Part shown: positions 1-9,401 of the stretch, in pieces
Layout of the letters: the number at the start of each line of letters is the position of its first letter
Numbering within the stretch: the stretch's first letter is position 1
Assembly (NCBI GenBank): GCA_021159365.1
Contig: JAGGRY010000020.1
Location: 1 to 43,434 of the forward strand
From: Nitrososphaerota archaeon
GTDB lineage: Archaea > Thermoproteota > Nitrososphaeria_A > Caldarchaeales > Wolframiiraptoraceae
Direction: 5' to 3'
Length of the DNA: 43,434 nt
Program-made: the position numbers and the translations under genes
The notes under the pieces: generated by a model
Told to the model about the DNA's origin: nothing
What the model saw: the letters and a program-made list of their open reading frames with translations, nothing else
The model's database searches: none

Positions 1-553
1 TGCGGAGAAATTTTCTCGTCTTTGGATCTAATGGATAGCCTGAACCGAAGTCTCCGAAAAATGATTTCAACTCGTCGACCAATTCATCCCTTTTGGTCTT
101 TGCCAGAATCGATGCAGCCGAGACTACTGGATACTTTTCATCGGCCTTATGTTCAAGGATGAGCTGGCATCTCACCTTCAACATGTTCCTAATCAAAGAC
201 TCGAAGCTCCCTCTATTTCTTGAGGGTAGATCTATGTAAGCTATATCCGGCTTTAGATCATTTATTATTCGTGAGAAGATCTCCGCCTCAAGCTTATTCA
301 ATCCCATCGCTCCCCGCCTCTTGGTGGATTTGTCGACGGTCTCCGCGTCAACGATCACGAGCTTAACCGATTCAGCTATCTCCTTGATCTCGTCTGAGAG
401 TTTAAACCTCTTCTCTGGGGTGAGCTTCTTCGAGTCTTTGACTCCGAGATCTTCCAATCTCCAAATCTCTTTTTCATCTATTAAGATTCCCGCTACAACC
501 ATGGGGCCTATGACAGATCCTCTTCCAGCTTCATCTATTCCGCAAATCCTCAA
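1..553 (-). CDS. rnhB: Ribonuclease HII (3'-truncated at window edge), probable TTG start
   Basis: Minus-strand translation from a TTG at 553-551 gives LRICGIDEAGRGSVIGPMVVAGILIDEKEIWRLEDLGVKDSKKLTPEKR...MGLNKLEAEIFSRIINDLKPDIAYIDLPS, with the RNase HII motifs GIDEAGRGSVIGPMVV and DSKKL. Absent from the ORF track, probably because it runs off the window. Confidence 0.93.
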   Translation of the reverse strand, partial: MRICGIDEAGRGSVIGPMVVAGILIDEKEIWRLEDLGVKDSKKLTPEKRFKLSDEIKEIAESVKLVIVDAETVDKSTKRRGAMGLNKLEAEIFSRIINDLKPDIAYIDLPSRNRGSFESLIRNMLKVRCQLILEHKADEKYPVVSAASILAKTKRDELVDELKSFFGDFGSGYPLDPKTRKFLR

Positions 554-594
554 CGGTTCATAAAGATGCGGTGATGGGTATTAAGGTTTGGCCT

Positions 595-1959
595 TCAATA
601 CATGAACTTCTCCTTCCATTTATTCAGCTCCTCAACCGATCTCTTGACGTCCGAGAATAGGCTTAGCGCTCGATCCACATCCTTTACCGAGACTTCATCC
701 CTTCCCTCGGCTTTCGCGGTTTCATAGCTCGGCGTCAACAGTTGGACGGCATATCGAAGAGTCGATTGAACTCCTATCTCGGTGAGCTTATCCATGGCTT
801 CCTTTGAGATCTTAACACCTTCCTCCCTTGCCCTTATCTCAAGTATCTTCCTTATCTCATCCTTCGTGTACGGCCTAGTGCTTATGATCAGCATTCGGTC
901 AAGCATATCGAGTGGAATTCCATGAGGTGAAGTTATGTCAGTTCCCCTGACCCTCGTTATACCCCTATTGCTCGCGAAGATCATAATCGGGGCGAGCTCG
1001 CTCTCCATGGCCGCATTCAAGAATGAATACGCCTCGATATCCAATAGATGAACCTCGTCGATGAATAGAACTCCTGGGATAATCTCGGCGGTTCCTTCCT
1101 CAACCCTCTTCTTAACCATTTCATCAACCTCTCTCCTAACCTCGCTGTCAATCTCCTTGGTTGGAGGACCGCCGAACAATAGGCTGAATAATCCGCCGCC
1201 CCTCGATTGAGCGCTGAGCTGATCTAGATCATGTAGGGTTAAGACATAGACGAATTCTTTCTCCTTCTCAACCGGGCCGCCTGGCCTCGGGACAGGCTTC
1301 TCTCCAAGGCCGGCGATATCGTATTTTTCAGCGGCTTCCTCAGATCTTCCTATTCTCGTAACTCTACCGGTCTCGGCGTCTATCGTTATAACGTCTCCAA
1401 CAGTTATTCCTTGCTGGAGTATGTATGACGCTATTGTGGCTCCGGCTCTAAAGACTCTTCGATCATCTTTAGTCGTCAATCCTATCACGACATGATCTGG
1501 GATCTCCTGATATGGATTGTATGGATGTTTTCTGGTCTTTATCTCAAGTTGAGTGACTTCTCCCTCATATACTCTTCTTCTCTCTCTAAGTCTCACACCT
1601 ATGGCCTTCCTCATGGCCTGCGTCAAGACTTCCGTCTTCTTAAGCTCCGATGAATAAATCTCCGATCCGCTTAAAGCAACGAATGGAACATCCTTTCCAA
1701 GCTCTTTAGCTATTGCATAGGCTATTGCGGTCTTACCAGTTCCAGGTGGACCCGCGAATAAAACAGCTCTACCCGCCATCTTCCCGCTCTTAATCATCCT
1801 AACGATTATCCCAGCCGCTTCCCTCGCCTCTATCTGGCCCACAAGTCCGTCTCCAACAGGCTTGGCCTTTAATCCATCGAGTCCAAGTCCCTTGACGTGG
1901 CTATGTGCCCCAACTCTGAGAAACCTTTGACGCGAGTAGTCTGTGATGTCTTCGAGCAT
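595..1959 (-). CDS. TIP49/RuvB-like (RuvBL-family) AAA+ ATPase
   Basis: Walker A AGPPGTGKTAIAYAIAKELG, Walker B GVLFIDEVHLLDIEAYSFLNAAMES, sensor FASNRGITRVRGTDITSPHGIPLDMLDRMLII, and an inserted DNA-binding-like domain between Walker A and B, all typical of TIP49. Confidence 0.95.
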   Translation of the reverse strand: MLEDITDYSRQRFLRVGAHSHVKGLGLDGLKAKPVGDGLVGQIEAREAAGIIVRMIKSGKMAGRAVLFAGPPGTGKTAIAYAIAKELGKDVPFVALSGSEIYSSELKKTEVLTQAMRKAIGVRLRERRRVYEGEVTQLEIKTRKHPYNPYQEIPDHVVIGLTTKDDRRVFRAGATIASYILQQGITVGDVITIDAETGRVTRIGRSEEAAEKYDIAGLGEKPVPRPGGPVEKEKEFVYVLTLHDLDQLSAQSRGGGLFSLLFGGPPTKEIDSEVRREVDEMVKKRVEEGTAEIIPGVLFIDEVHLLDIEAYSFLNAAMESELAPIMIFASNRGITRVRGTDITSPHGIPLDMLDRMLIISTRPYTKDEIRKILEIRAREEGVKISKEAMDKLTEIGVQSTLRYAVQLLTPSYETAKAEGRDEVSVKDVDRALSLFSDVKRSVEELNKWKEKFMY

Positions 1960-2075
1960 ACTTCATCTCACCCAAATTATCGTGGACTGAAACTTCAATA
2001 AAGATTTAACCTCCGCTTAGAATTGCTTGAAGATGATCAAGTTAATATCTGGGTCTTTCACGAATATAATCGACC

Positions 2076-3038
2076 ATGACAAGCTTTCATCCACTCCTAG
2101 TTGGAATACATCCTAGAAGCGAGAAGCTGATAAAGACCTTTAGAGCATATTCTCGTAAAAAGATAAGTTTAGATGAATTGAATGGAACTCTTCAGAAGGA
2201 GTCGAGGGAGATAATCAAGCTCCAACTAGACTTGAATTATAGATACGTGATCGATGGAATGCTTAGATGGCATGATCTTTTGAGACCGCTAGCCGAGAAA
2301 CTTGACGGAGTTGAGATAGATGGACTTTCAAGGTGGTTTGACAACAACCTATTCTATAAGAAGCCGGTGATTATGGACGAGGTTAAGAGAACGGATGAAA
2401 TCTTAAAAGAATATATCTATCCGAGTGATGTCCCCGATGGAAGATTTAAGCTGATCTTACCCGATCCATTTACGTTCACATCGCTTTCAGAGCTTAGGAG
2501 AAGGAGATTTGATGATGTTCTTTTCGAGGTCTCTAAAGCCATGAATGAGGAAATCAAGGAGATCGAAATGAAGATCAAGCTTGGACAGGTTCAATTATCC
2601 GCTCCTTCCCTCGTCTGGAGAAAACTTGATGAAGACTCTCTAGAAATGGCTACAGACGCGATAGATGAATGCTTTAAAGGGGTTTCGGCTGAAACCATGA
2701 TCCACCTGCCATTCGGGGATGCATTAAACTCTTTTCCACAAATTCTTGATACGAGAGTGAATGTGATCGGATTTGATATGACCTCGACCAAGCTGAGGGA
2801 ATTGAGAGAATATAGGATCGATCGAGGCGTTGGGTTGGGATTCGTAGATGGGAGGAATAGTTTAATTGAGGATGTTAATTTTGTGAGAAGGAAGATTGAA
2901 GCTTATCTCGAATCGAATGAGCCTAAAGTGATCTACATAACTCCGAGCTGCGACCTCGAGCATCTTCCAAGAAATGTAGCCGATGAAAAGGTCAAGCTCT
3001 TGAAAAGAATAGTTGACGAGCTTGAGGAGGCTGAGTGA
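2076..3038 (+). CDS. MetE-like protein, N-terminal/paralogous methionine synthase subunit
   Basis: TIM-barrel MetE-like sequence with terminal PSCDLEHLPRNVADEKVKLLKRIVDEL. Immediately upstream of and overlapping a MetE C-terminal domain gene. Confidence 0.75.
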   Translation: MTSFHPLLVGIHPRSEKLIKTFRAYSRKKISLDELNGTLQKESREIIKLQLDLNYRYVIDGMLRWHDLLRPLAEKLDGVEIDGLSRWFDNNLFYKKPVIMDEVKRTDEILKEYIYPSDVPDGRFKLILPDPFTFTSLSELRRRRFDDVLFEVSKAMNEEIKEIEMKIKLGQVQLSAPSLVWRKLDEDSLEMATDAIDECFKGVSAETMIHLPFGDALNSFPQILDTRVNVIGFDMTSTKLRELREYRIDRGVGLGFVDGRNSLIEDVNFVRRKIEAYLESNEPKVIYITPSCDLEHLPRNVADEKVKLLKRIVDELEEAE

Positions 3039-4167
3039 ATTGGCGAAATTGTTTCCAACGCAGGAAGTTGGAAGTCTTTCAAAAGCTCCTTTTCTGAAGA
3101 AGATAACTAGGGAGAGGATTGAAGAGACTAAGCGGTGGGGTGAGCTGCTTGGAGTCGAGGGATTGAATGAACTTCTAAACCTATTAAGCGATCCTGATAA
3201 GGCCTATAAGAACATGGATAAGCTCTATGACTACGCATCTCTCTTCGCGATAAGATTCTTCGAGAAGGCTGGGCTAGACGTCGTTTGGGATGGAGAGCAG
3301 AAAAGGATAGAGATGTATGAATACCCATTAAATTATGTCGAGAACTTCAAGTTCCTCGGAGTCGTAAAGGTCTGGGATAACGAATTCTATAGGAAAGGAG
3401 CGTTCATGGGAGAGCCCAAGCTGAAGAAGCCATATCATTTAGATGAATTCATCTTCGTCAAGAAGCATGCGAGAAAAGAGGTGAAGATACCGATAACCGG
3501 AGCATATACTTTGGCAGATTGGTCTTTCGACGAACATTATCTTAAAAGATATCTGGATCTCGAAGACCCGATCAAGGCTAGGAGAAGGGCGAAAGAAGAT
3601 CTCGTGATGGATTTAGCGAAGAACGTCTTGAGGCCTAACATCCTAGCTTTGGTCGAGGCTGGGGCCAAGAGGATTCAGATAGACGAACCCGCGGTCACAA
3701 GTAAGCCTGAAGAAGTCCCATTAATGGTTGAGGCCTTAAACGAGTCCATCAAGGGAATCAATGCGAAAATAACGTTACATGTCTGTTACAGCGACTATCG
3801 AATGCTCTTCCCCCATATTGCCGAGGCGAGGCTTGATCAGATCTCGATCGAATGCGCGAATAGGGATACACTCGAACTCGGCTTAGACGATGAAAAGAGG
3901 AAGGGCTATCACCTGCTAGACTACTTTAAGGAATATACTCCATGGCTTGAGATCGCCGTCGGAGTAATAGATGTTCACACGAATTTCATAGAATCCCCAG
4001 AACTCGTCAGAGATAGGCTGATTTACGCGGCGAAGAGACTTGGAGATGAATCGAAGATCGTGGCATGCAATGACTGCGGTTTAAGAACTAGAAGCTGGGA
4101 TATAGCCTTCAAGAAGGAAGTAAATCTGGTTAAAGGAGCAGAACTTGCGAGAGAACTGTTTAAGTGA
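3013..4167 (+). CDS. metE: Methionine synthase, MetE C-terminal (catalytic) domain
   Basis: VGSLSKAPF start, QIDEPAV, zinc ligands HVC and CNDCGLRTRSW. The likely true start is the in-frame TTG near 3040 (MAKLFPTQEVGS). Confidence 0.88.
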   Translation: MTSLRRLSELAKLFPTQEVGSLSKAPFLKKITRERIEETKRWGELLGVEGLNELLNLLSDPDKAYKNMDKLYDYASLFAIRFFEKAGLDVVWDGEQKRIEMYEYPLNYVENFKFLGVVKVWDNEFYRKGAFMGEPKLKKPYHLDEFIFVKKHARKEVKIPITGAYTLADWSFDEHYLKRYLDLEDPIKARRRAKEDLVMDLAKNVLRPNILALVEAGAKRIQIDEPAVTSKPEEVPLMVEALNESIKGINAKITLHVCYSDYRMLFPHIAEARLDQISIECANRDTLELGLDDEKRKGYHLLDYFKEYTPWLEIAVGVIDVHTNFIESPELVRDRLIYAAKRLGDESKIVACNDCGLRTRSWDIAFKKEVNLVKGAELARELFK

Positions 4168-4629
4168 TCATCTACCTCTACGTCTCGAGACTCCTACAGC
4201 CGTTCCGGTTCTCCCAGTAGTCCTAGTTCTCTGGCCTCTGACCTTCAATCCAAGTGAGTGTCTCACGCCTCTCCAAGACTTTATCCTCATCTCTCTTCTG
4301 ATATCTTCTTTGATGGCGAAGACCAGATCTGAGCCATAGAGGTGTAGATCCTTACCGGTTAGTAGGTCTTTTCTCCTATTCAGGAGCCATGAGGGAATTC
4401 CATGAGCTAATGGATCTTTGGCCACTTCTTCAAGTCTCTTAAGCTCTTCCTCACTTAAGTATCCGAGCCTTTTCTCAGGATCGATTCCAGCTGCTCTAGC
4501 CAAGGCGTATCCGAGCATGACCCCGATTCCCTTCACCTTCGTGAGGGCATATGGAATCTTTAGAGACCCATCTAGGTCTGTTCCCATGAATCTGACGACC
4601 AGCTTAAACTCTTCCTTTGTTGCAGCCAT
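4168..4629 (-). CDS. rps13: 30S ribosomal protein S13
   Basis: FKLVVRFMGTDLDGSLKIPYALTKVKGIGVMLGYALARAAGID...SWRGVRHSLGLKVRGQRTRTTGRTGTAVGVSRRRGR. Confidence 0.97.
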   Translation of the reverse strand: MAATKEEFKLVVRFMGTDLDGSLKIPYALTKVKGIGVMLGYALARAAGIDPEKRLGYLSEEELKRLEEVAKDPLAHGIPSWLLNRRKDLLTGKDLHLYGSDLVFAIKEDIRREMRIKSWRGVRHSLGLKVRGQRTRTTGRTGTAVGVSRRRGR

Positions 4630-4828
4630 CCCTCGCCCACAAATAACTTCAGAAGCTTATAAAGATTGAATCAATTGAAGTGTTAACCGCGATCGCATAG
4701 AAGCCGGCGTCCGTAAACCATTAAATCTCTCAAAAATATGGGGAAATTCGGCGGGATTCCTCATGTAAGCCCCTTGTTCAATGAGTTCGCCTTAAATAGT
4801 AGTTAGGTGGCATAAGTTTTGAAGAATC

Positions 4829-5176
4829 ATGATTCAGGGAATCGAATGGATAATCGTCGCCGCGATAATCGTGATCCTCCTATTATGGGGACCATCAAAA
4901 CTACCTAAGATCGCGAGATCCTTTGGCGAGGCGAAGAAGGAATTTGAGAAAGCGATGAAAGAGGCTGAAGAAGTAAAACAGGAGGGAAGACAGTTTGCCA
5001 CTGAGGTTAAGGAGGCTGCCGTTCAACCCATTAAATCTCTTGCAACTACTGCTACTGAGGAAGTTCAAGCTACTGAGGATAAGTTGATCGAAGTTGCCAA
5101 AGCTTTAGGTATTCAGACTGAGGGTAAGACCAAAGACCAGATCGCTAAGGAGATCCTTGAGAAGACAAAGAAGTAG
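4829..5176 (+). CDS. tatA: Sec-independent translocase TatA/E-type protein with C-terminal SAP/Rho-N-like module
   Basis: N-terminal TM helix, GPSKLPKIARSFGEAKKEF amphipathic helix, followed by DKLIEVAKALGIQTEGKTKDQIAKEILEKTKK. Confidence 0.9.
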   Translation: MIQGIEWIIVAAIIVILLLWGPSKLPKIARSFGEAKKEFEKAMKEAEEVKQEGRQFATEVKEAAVQPIKSLATTATEEVQATEDKLIEVAKALGIQTEGKTKDQIAKEILEKTKK

Positions 5177-5196
5177 CTTTCTGTAAGTGAGGTGAA

Positions 5197-5436
5197 ATGG
5201 CGTTACTCGGCCCCGAACTCCTAGTCTTGCTAATATTATTGATAATCTTATTTAGACCGAGAACTATAACTGAGATTAGTAGAGGCTTAGGGAGACTAGT
5301 TGGAGAGTTCAAGCGCGGAGGATCTGAGGAAAAGAGGAGAAAATTGGTCAAGGTTGCGGAGGATCTTGGAATAGATCCAAAGGGAAAGAGCGAGGAGGAG
5401 CTTTTAGAGGAAATTAGGAGAAAACTTTTCGCCTAG
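5197..5436 (+). CDS. Second TatA/E-type protein
   Basis: MALLGPELLVLLILLIILFRPRTITEISRGLGRLVGEFKRG, with C-terminal KLVKVAEDLGIDPKGKSEEELLEEIRRKLFA. Confidence 0.85.
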   Translation: MALLGPELLVLLILLIILFRPRTITEISRGLGRLVGEFKRGGSEEKRRKLVKVAEDLGIDPKGKSEEELLEEIRRKLFA

Positions 5437-5455
5437 AATCTCGGGGGAGTTAGAG

Positions 5456-6385
5456 ATGCCTGAGAAGGGAGAGAAGCTGAGAGACATGAAGGAGATGACC
5501 CTACTCGAACATCTAATCGAGCTTAGAGATAGGCTTAAGGTATGCTTGATAACTATCGGCGTTCTAACGATAGTGATGCTCGTCTTTCCAGCGGAGCTAA
5601 ACATAACTTGGGAGAAAGCCCTTTACGCCTATAAGCCCATGGTCTCTTTGGTCTTAGATGTTTTGAGGAACATGGTTCTGCCGAAAGATATGAGGCTTAT
5701 AGGTTTAACGATAACAGCTCCGCTTGAACTCTACTTCATAGCATCTCTCATCTTCGGCTTAATCTTCAGCAGTCCTGTGATAGGATATGAGATATTCAAG
5801 TATGTCGATCCAGCGCTCTACCCACATGAAAGGAGGATGATATATCCATTTATGGCCGCCTTCTTGGGACTCTTCATAGGTGGGCTGCTCTTCGGATTAT
5901 ACATCATAACCCCGGCCACCTTCAAGGCTATGGTAATATTCTTCGCGCTCGTGGGAGCGGAGCCGATAATACATGTGATGGACTTTTACAACACGGTACT
6001 CATAGTAACCGTGGCGACGGGCATAATCTTCACAACTCCAGTCATACTCGTCCTGTTAGTCAGGGTTGGAATCATAGGTACTGAAGTTATCACAAGGAAT
6101 AGAAAGTGGATCTATGGAGTGGCATATATCGTCGCAGCGATAATAACTCCAGATGGAGGAGTATTCACAAATCTTCTCCTGCTTGGAGTCTTCATCGTGC
6201 TAATTGAAGGGGCGGTGATAGTAGCGCGGAGATATGAGAAGAAGAGGGAACTCGAAGAGAGGGGCGGCTCCATGAAAGAAATCGAACAGCCGCCGCCTAA
6301 ACCTGGAGTAGATATCTGCAAGTTCTGCGGCAAACCATTAAACGGAAAACTATTTTGTCCTTGGTGTGGTAGATCTCAGAGATAG
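5456..6385 (+). CDS. tatC: TatC twin-arginine translocase subunit with C-terminal zinc ribbon
   Basis: MTLLEHLIELRDRLKVC TatC start, multiple TM segments, SSPVIGYEIFKYVDPALYPHERR. C-terminal CKFCGKPLNGKLFCPWCGRSQR. Confidence 0.95.
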   Translation: MPEKGEKLRDMKEMTLLEHLIELRDRLKVCLITIGVLTIVMLVFPAELNITWEKALYAYKPMVSLVLDVLRNMVLPKDMRLIGLTITAPLELYFIASLIFGLIFSSPVIGYEIFKYVDPALYPHERRMIYPFMAAFLGLFIGGLLFGLYIITPATFKAMVIFFALVGAEPIIHVMDFYNTVLIVTVATGIIFTTPVILVLLVRVGIIGTEVITRNRKWIYGVAYIVAAIITPDGGVFTNLLLLGVFIVLIEGAVIVARRYEKKRELEERGGSMKEIEQPPPKPGVDICKFCGKPLNGKLFCPWCGRSQR

Positions 6386-6696
6386 GTCTCCGCGACTTCC
6401 TTCGCTTTTCTCATAGTTCCGCTGATGACCAACGTTCTTATGGCAATATCTTCTCCATCCAGCTTCGTTACAGATGCGGTTGCCAAGAGTAGGTTGGGGA
6501 GATGTTTCAGGAAACATCTGATAATCGCCACTCCCTCGTCTCTGTAAACTTTCATGACTTTAAATCCAGATATGGCTAAACCGAATAATCCGAATAACTC
6601 TCTATATGATGACTTTACAGCATTTACGATGCTATCTCCCGAAAGTCTGGGCTCGGCCATGATGACAACATATCTCCTCTTCAACCTCTTAGCCAA
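6376..6696 (-). CDS. rnp2: RNase P protein component 2 (Pop5 family)
   Basis: MAKRLKRRYVVIMAEP...SGDSIVNAVKSSYRELFGLFGLAISGFKVM...VAIIRC. Adjacent to rnp3. Confidence 0.9.
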   Translation of the reverse strand: MAKRLKRRYVVIMAEPRLSGDSIVNAVKSSYRELFGLFGLAISGFKVMKVYRDEGVAIIRCFLKHLPNLLLATASVTKLDGEDIAIRTLVISGTMRKAKEVAETYL

Positions 6697-7366
6697 GCCT
6701 CATAACACCTCTCATAACGTAATTCTTCGATAATTTCACTAAATTCTCCTCGATTAAGTTAGTTGCCTCAATCGAGATCGAGTTCAAGGCCCTTTCCTCA
6801 TCGAATCCTAGGACTTGAAGTAGGGAAGCAAGTTGCCTCGGATTTCTTAGTTCAAGGCTACATGAACCTGCAGACGAGACGATTATTCCACATCTCTTTC
6901 CCAAGACTGATACAATTTCAGACGCTGTTCTTAAGAATCCACCCTTATCCTTGAGAAAGTATCTAAATGGAAGCTCAACTCTATTCTTGAGTAAGGCTGC
7001 AACCCCCTTATCAAACCTATATCTGGGATTTACTGGAATTATGATCGTATCGACCCTTGAATCTCTCGCGGCCACGAGAGCTGTCTCAAGATTTCTACAG
7101 ATCACGCTTATCACCTCAAATCGTCCCCTGTTCTCTCTAAGCAGCTTCAAAAGTTCCTTTCGACTTGACGGCTCGAGAACAAGTTTCCTATACAGATTTA
7201 GCTCGATTTCTTCCGCTTCTTTTTTCAAGTAATCAAATTTTTCCAGACATTCTCCTCGAAGCTCTAAGACAGCGGAGCTGAATCCAAGTCTCTTTAAACA
7301 CCTTATCATCTCTAAGCATTTCTCTATGCTTTCACATCTCACCCATAAGTCGACATATCTTCTCAT
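6689..7366 (-). CDS. rnp3: RNase P protein component 3 (Rpp30 family)
   Basis: PHP-like barrel protein, FLKDKGGFLRTASEIVSVLGKRCGIIVSSAGSCSLELRNPRQLASLLQVLGFDEERALNSIS. Overlaps the pop5-like gene. Confidence 0.88.
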   Translation of the reverse strand: MRRYVDLWVRCESIEKCLEMIRCLKRLGFSSAVLELRGECLEKFDYLKKEAEEIELNLYRKLVLEPSSRKELLKLLRENRGRFEVISVICRNLETALVAARDSRVDTIIIPVNPRYRFDKGVAALLKNRVELPFRYFLKDKGGFLRTASEIVSVLGKRCGIIVSSAGSCSLELRNPRQLASLLQVLGFDEERALNSISIEATNLIEENLVKLSKNYVMRGVMRLG

Positions 7367-7827
7367 GTTTTCTCGCCCATGAGCTTTTCAAGCAACTTCT
7401 CCACTTTTCCCCTGATATTGACCTGGACCTTGACAGGATCCTTATCCATAATCCTAAAAGATCCAAGATATGCGGCTTGCTTATCGAATCTAAGATAGAT
7501 CTTTCCACCATGCTTTCCAAGCTTCGATCTTTCCCTCAAAATCTCCTGCAAGTCGTATTCGGATAGGTTTGATAATATCCTCGCCAAAGCCCTTTCAGCG
7601 ATTTTTGAATCATCTATTGTAAGCTTGATGAATAGAATTGGATCACCATAATGCCCCGTTAATGATTGGCTTATGACCGAAGCTTTCTCCATGGCCTCTG
7701 ATCCAATTATGTTCTCGACGGCCTTCATAACCTTCTCTTCATCCTCCGTCGCATGACATAGGACTTGGATTAGAATGCTGTCAACTCTCGGCATCCCTTC
7801 TTCACTGATCCCTCGCAACTTTCCCAT
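7363..7827 (-). CDS. Archaeal exosome-associated RNA-binding protein (COG1325-type)
   Basis: VLCHATEDEEKVMKAVENIIG...SQSLTGHYGDPILFIKLTI...GKIYLRFDKQAAYLG. Located next to the RNase P subunits. Confidence 0.82.
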   Translation of the reverse strand: MGKLRGISEEGMPRVDSILIQVLCHATEDEEKVMKAVENIIGSEAMEKASVISQSLTGHYGDPILFIKLTIDDSKIAERALARILSNLSEYDLQEILRERSKLGKHGGKIYLRFDKQAAYLGSFRIMDKDPVKVQVNIRGKVEKLLEKLMGEKT

Positions 7828-8314
7828 ATATCCTGTACGGCTTCTCAGCCTTGCTTCTCGTGAGCTCGAAGACTATCTGAACTATCCTCATCCCAGCTCT
7901 AACCTTTATCGGATGAGGAGTTATATTCGATATTTCAAGGATCTGATGGTTATATGATCCGGGGTGGATGAATCCGCTCGCCGAGTGGATAGCTATTCCA
8001 AGCCTCGCATATCTACTTCTTCCTTCAATCCAGCCGCAGAGATCTGAGTCGACGTACACCTTCTCGGCGGTCATTCCGATGATCATTCCATGAGGTGGGA
8101 TCGTGATCTCGTCCACATCCACTTCCTCCATCAAGTCTTCAAATCTAGCCGTGGCCAAGTCTATCAAATCGACGTCCTCCCTAAATCTCCAAAACTTTCT
8201 CGATAACGTCAAGTCCACCGATCCAGCGCCTATTTGATCAGGCTTTATAGCAGGCTCAAATCGAATCTTTCCTAATTTAATGAATTCTTTGATGTCTCGA
8301 TCGCTGAGGATCAT
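7802..8314 (-). CDS. dcd: dCTP deaminase (Dcd/Dut family)
   Basis: MILSDRDIKEFIKLGKI, GAGSVDLTLSRKFWRF, IEGRSRYARLGIAIHSASGFIHPGSYNHQILEISN. Confidence 0.94.
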   Translation of the reverse strand: MILSDRDIKEFIKLGKIRFEPAIKPDQIGAGSVDLTLSRKFWRFREDVDLIDLATARFEDLMEEVDVDEITIPPHGMIIGMTAEKVYVDSDLCGWIEGRSRYARLGIAIHSASGFIHPGSYNHQILEISNITPHPIKVRAGMRIVQIVFELTRSKAEKPYRIYGKVARDQ

Positions 8315-8533
8315 AGCCTTCCCGTCGGCTTAATACTATTTTAAAGGACTTAAAAAAGTTATGATAAAGTGCGCGTGCTCAGATTTCAGATTCTTTTCAC
8401 GCGGTCATTTAGATTATTTCGAACATTTCATTAATCATGATTTTTACAATCACGAAACCTAGTTCTAAGGAAGAGAATCGCGTTCTTCTTAGGGCTTAAA
8501 TAATGGCTAAGCCTGAATCTGACGGTTGAAAGG

Positions 8534-9028
8534 ATGGGGCTTTACGCTAAGCTCAATGAGTTGTGGAGGAAGAAGCCCGAAGAGCTGAAGACCTTGATGA
8601 AGCAGAGGCTGATTAGGTGGAGAAGAGGGCCCGCGGTGGTTAGAGTTGAGAAGCCCCTGAGATTAGATAGGGCTAGGATGTTGGGTTATAAGGCCAAGCA
8701 AGGATTCATAGTTTTAAGGGTTAGAGTTAGGAGAGGCGGATTCCAGAAGCCTAGGCCGAGAGCCGGCAGAAGACCTAAAGCCCTCGGAGTCGTAAAGCAT
8801 AAAGTTAATGTCTCGATGAAGGAGGAGGCTATCCAGCGCGCCAAGAAAAAGTATCCTAACCTTTATCCACTCGGAGCATATTGGGTTGCTGAGGATGGAA
8901 TGTATAAGTGGTTTGAAGTCATAATGGTTGACCCATATCATCCAGCCGTTCAGAAGGATAGAGAGATCAAGCTCCCAAGCCCGCTTTTAAAACATATCGC
9001 TAGAAGAAGTAAAAAGAAGAGAGAGTAG
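8534..9028 (+). CDS. rpl15e: 50S ribosomal protein L15e
   Basis: GLYAKLNELWRKKPEELKTLMKQRLIRWRRGPAVVRVEKPLRLDRARMLGYKAKQGFIVLRVRVRRGG. Confidence 0.97.
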   Translation: MGLYAKLNELWRKKPEELKTLMKQRLIRWRRGPAVVRVEKPLRLDRARMLGYKAKQGFIVLRVRVRRGGFQKPRPRAGRRPKALGVVKHKVNVSMKEEAIQRAKKKYPNLYPLGAYWVAEDGMYKWFEVIMVDPYHPAVQKDREIKLPSPLLKHIARRSKKKRE

Positions 9029-9047
9029 TTTTCTCGGAATTATTGCC

Positions 9048-9275
9048 TCACTCTTCGACGGTTATTGCTTGAACTGGACAGCCATCGGCAGCGCTCTTCA
9101 CGTCATTGAGGAGCTCGGCTGGGATCTCACCCTCGGCAAGATTTCCCCCAACCCTGTATTTTTCGACGACCTGGCTCTTTCCATCATCGCTGTTCTGCTC
9201 AAAGAAGTCCGGGCAGAGGGCCCAGCAAGCCCCGCATCCGATGCACGTCTCCCTATCTATTCTCGCTTTAGCCAT
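9048..9275 (-). CDS. 4Fe-4S ferredoxin
   Basis: CIGCGACWALCP motif plus DGCPVQAI at the C-terminus. Confidence 0.93.
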   Translation of the reverse strand: MAKARIDRETCIGCGACWALCPDFFEQNSDDGKSQVVEKYRVGGNLAEGEIPAELLNDVKSAADGCPVQAITVEE

Positions 9276-9401
9276 GATGCATCATATTTTGAGAGAAAAA
9301 CCAGGACTTAAATTCTTACTTCTCGCATCCGCTTTCATCAGTCCTCACAGTTTTAGAATTGATTATAGCAAAGATAATTTACTGCTTATTCCCCTTGATT
9401 C

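Noticed and set aside
8341-8533. Possible sRNA in the dcd-L15e intergenic region (ATGATAA)
   Set aside because: No matching D or D' box at suitable spacing; more likely divergent promoters.
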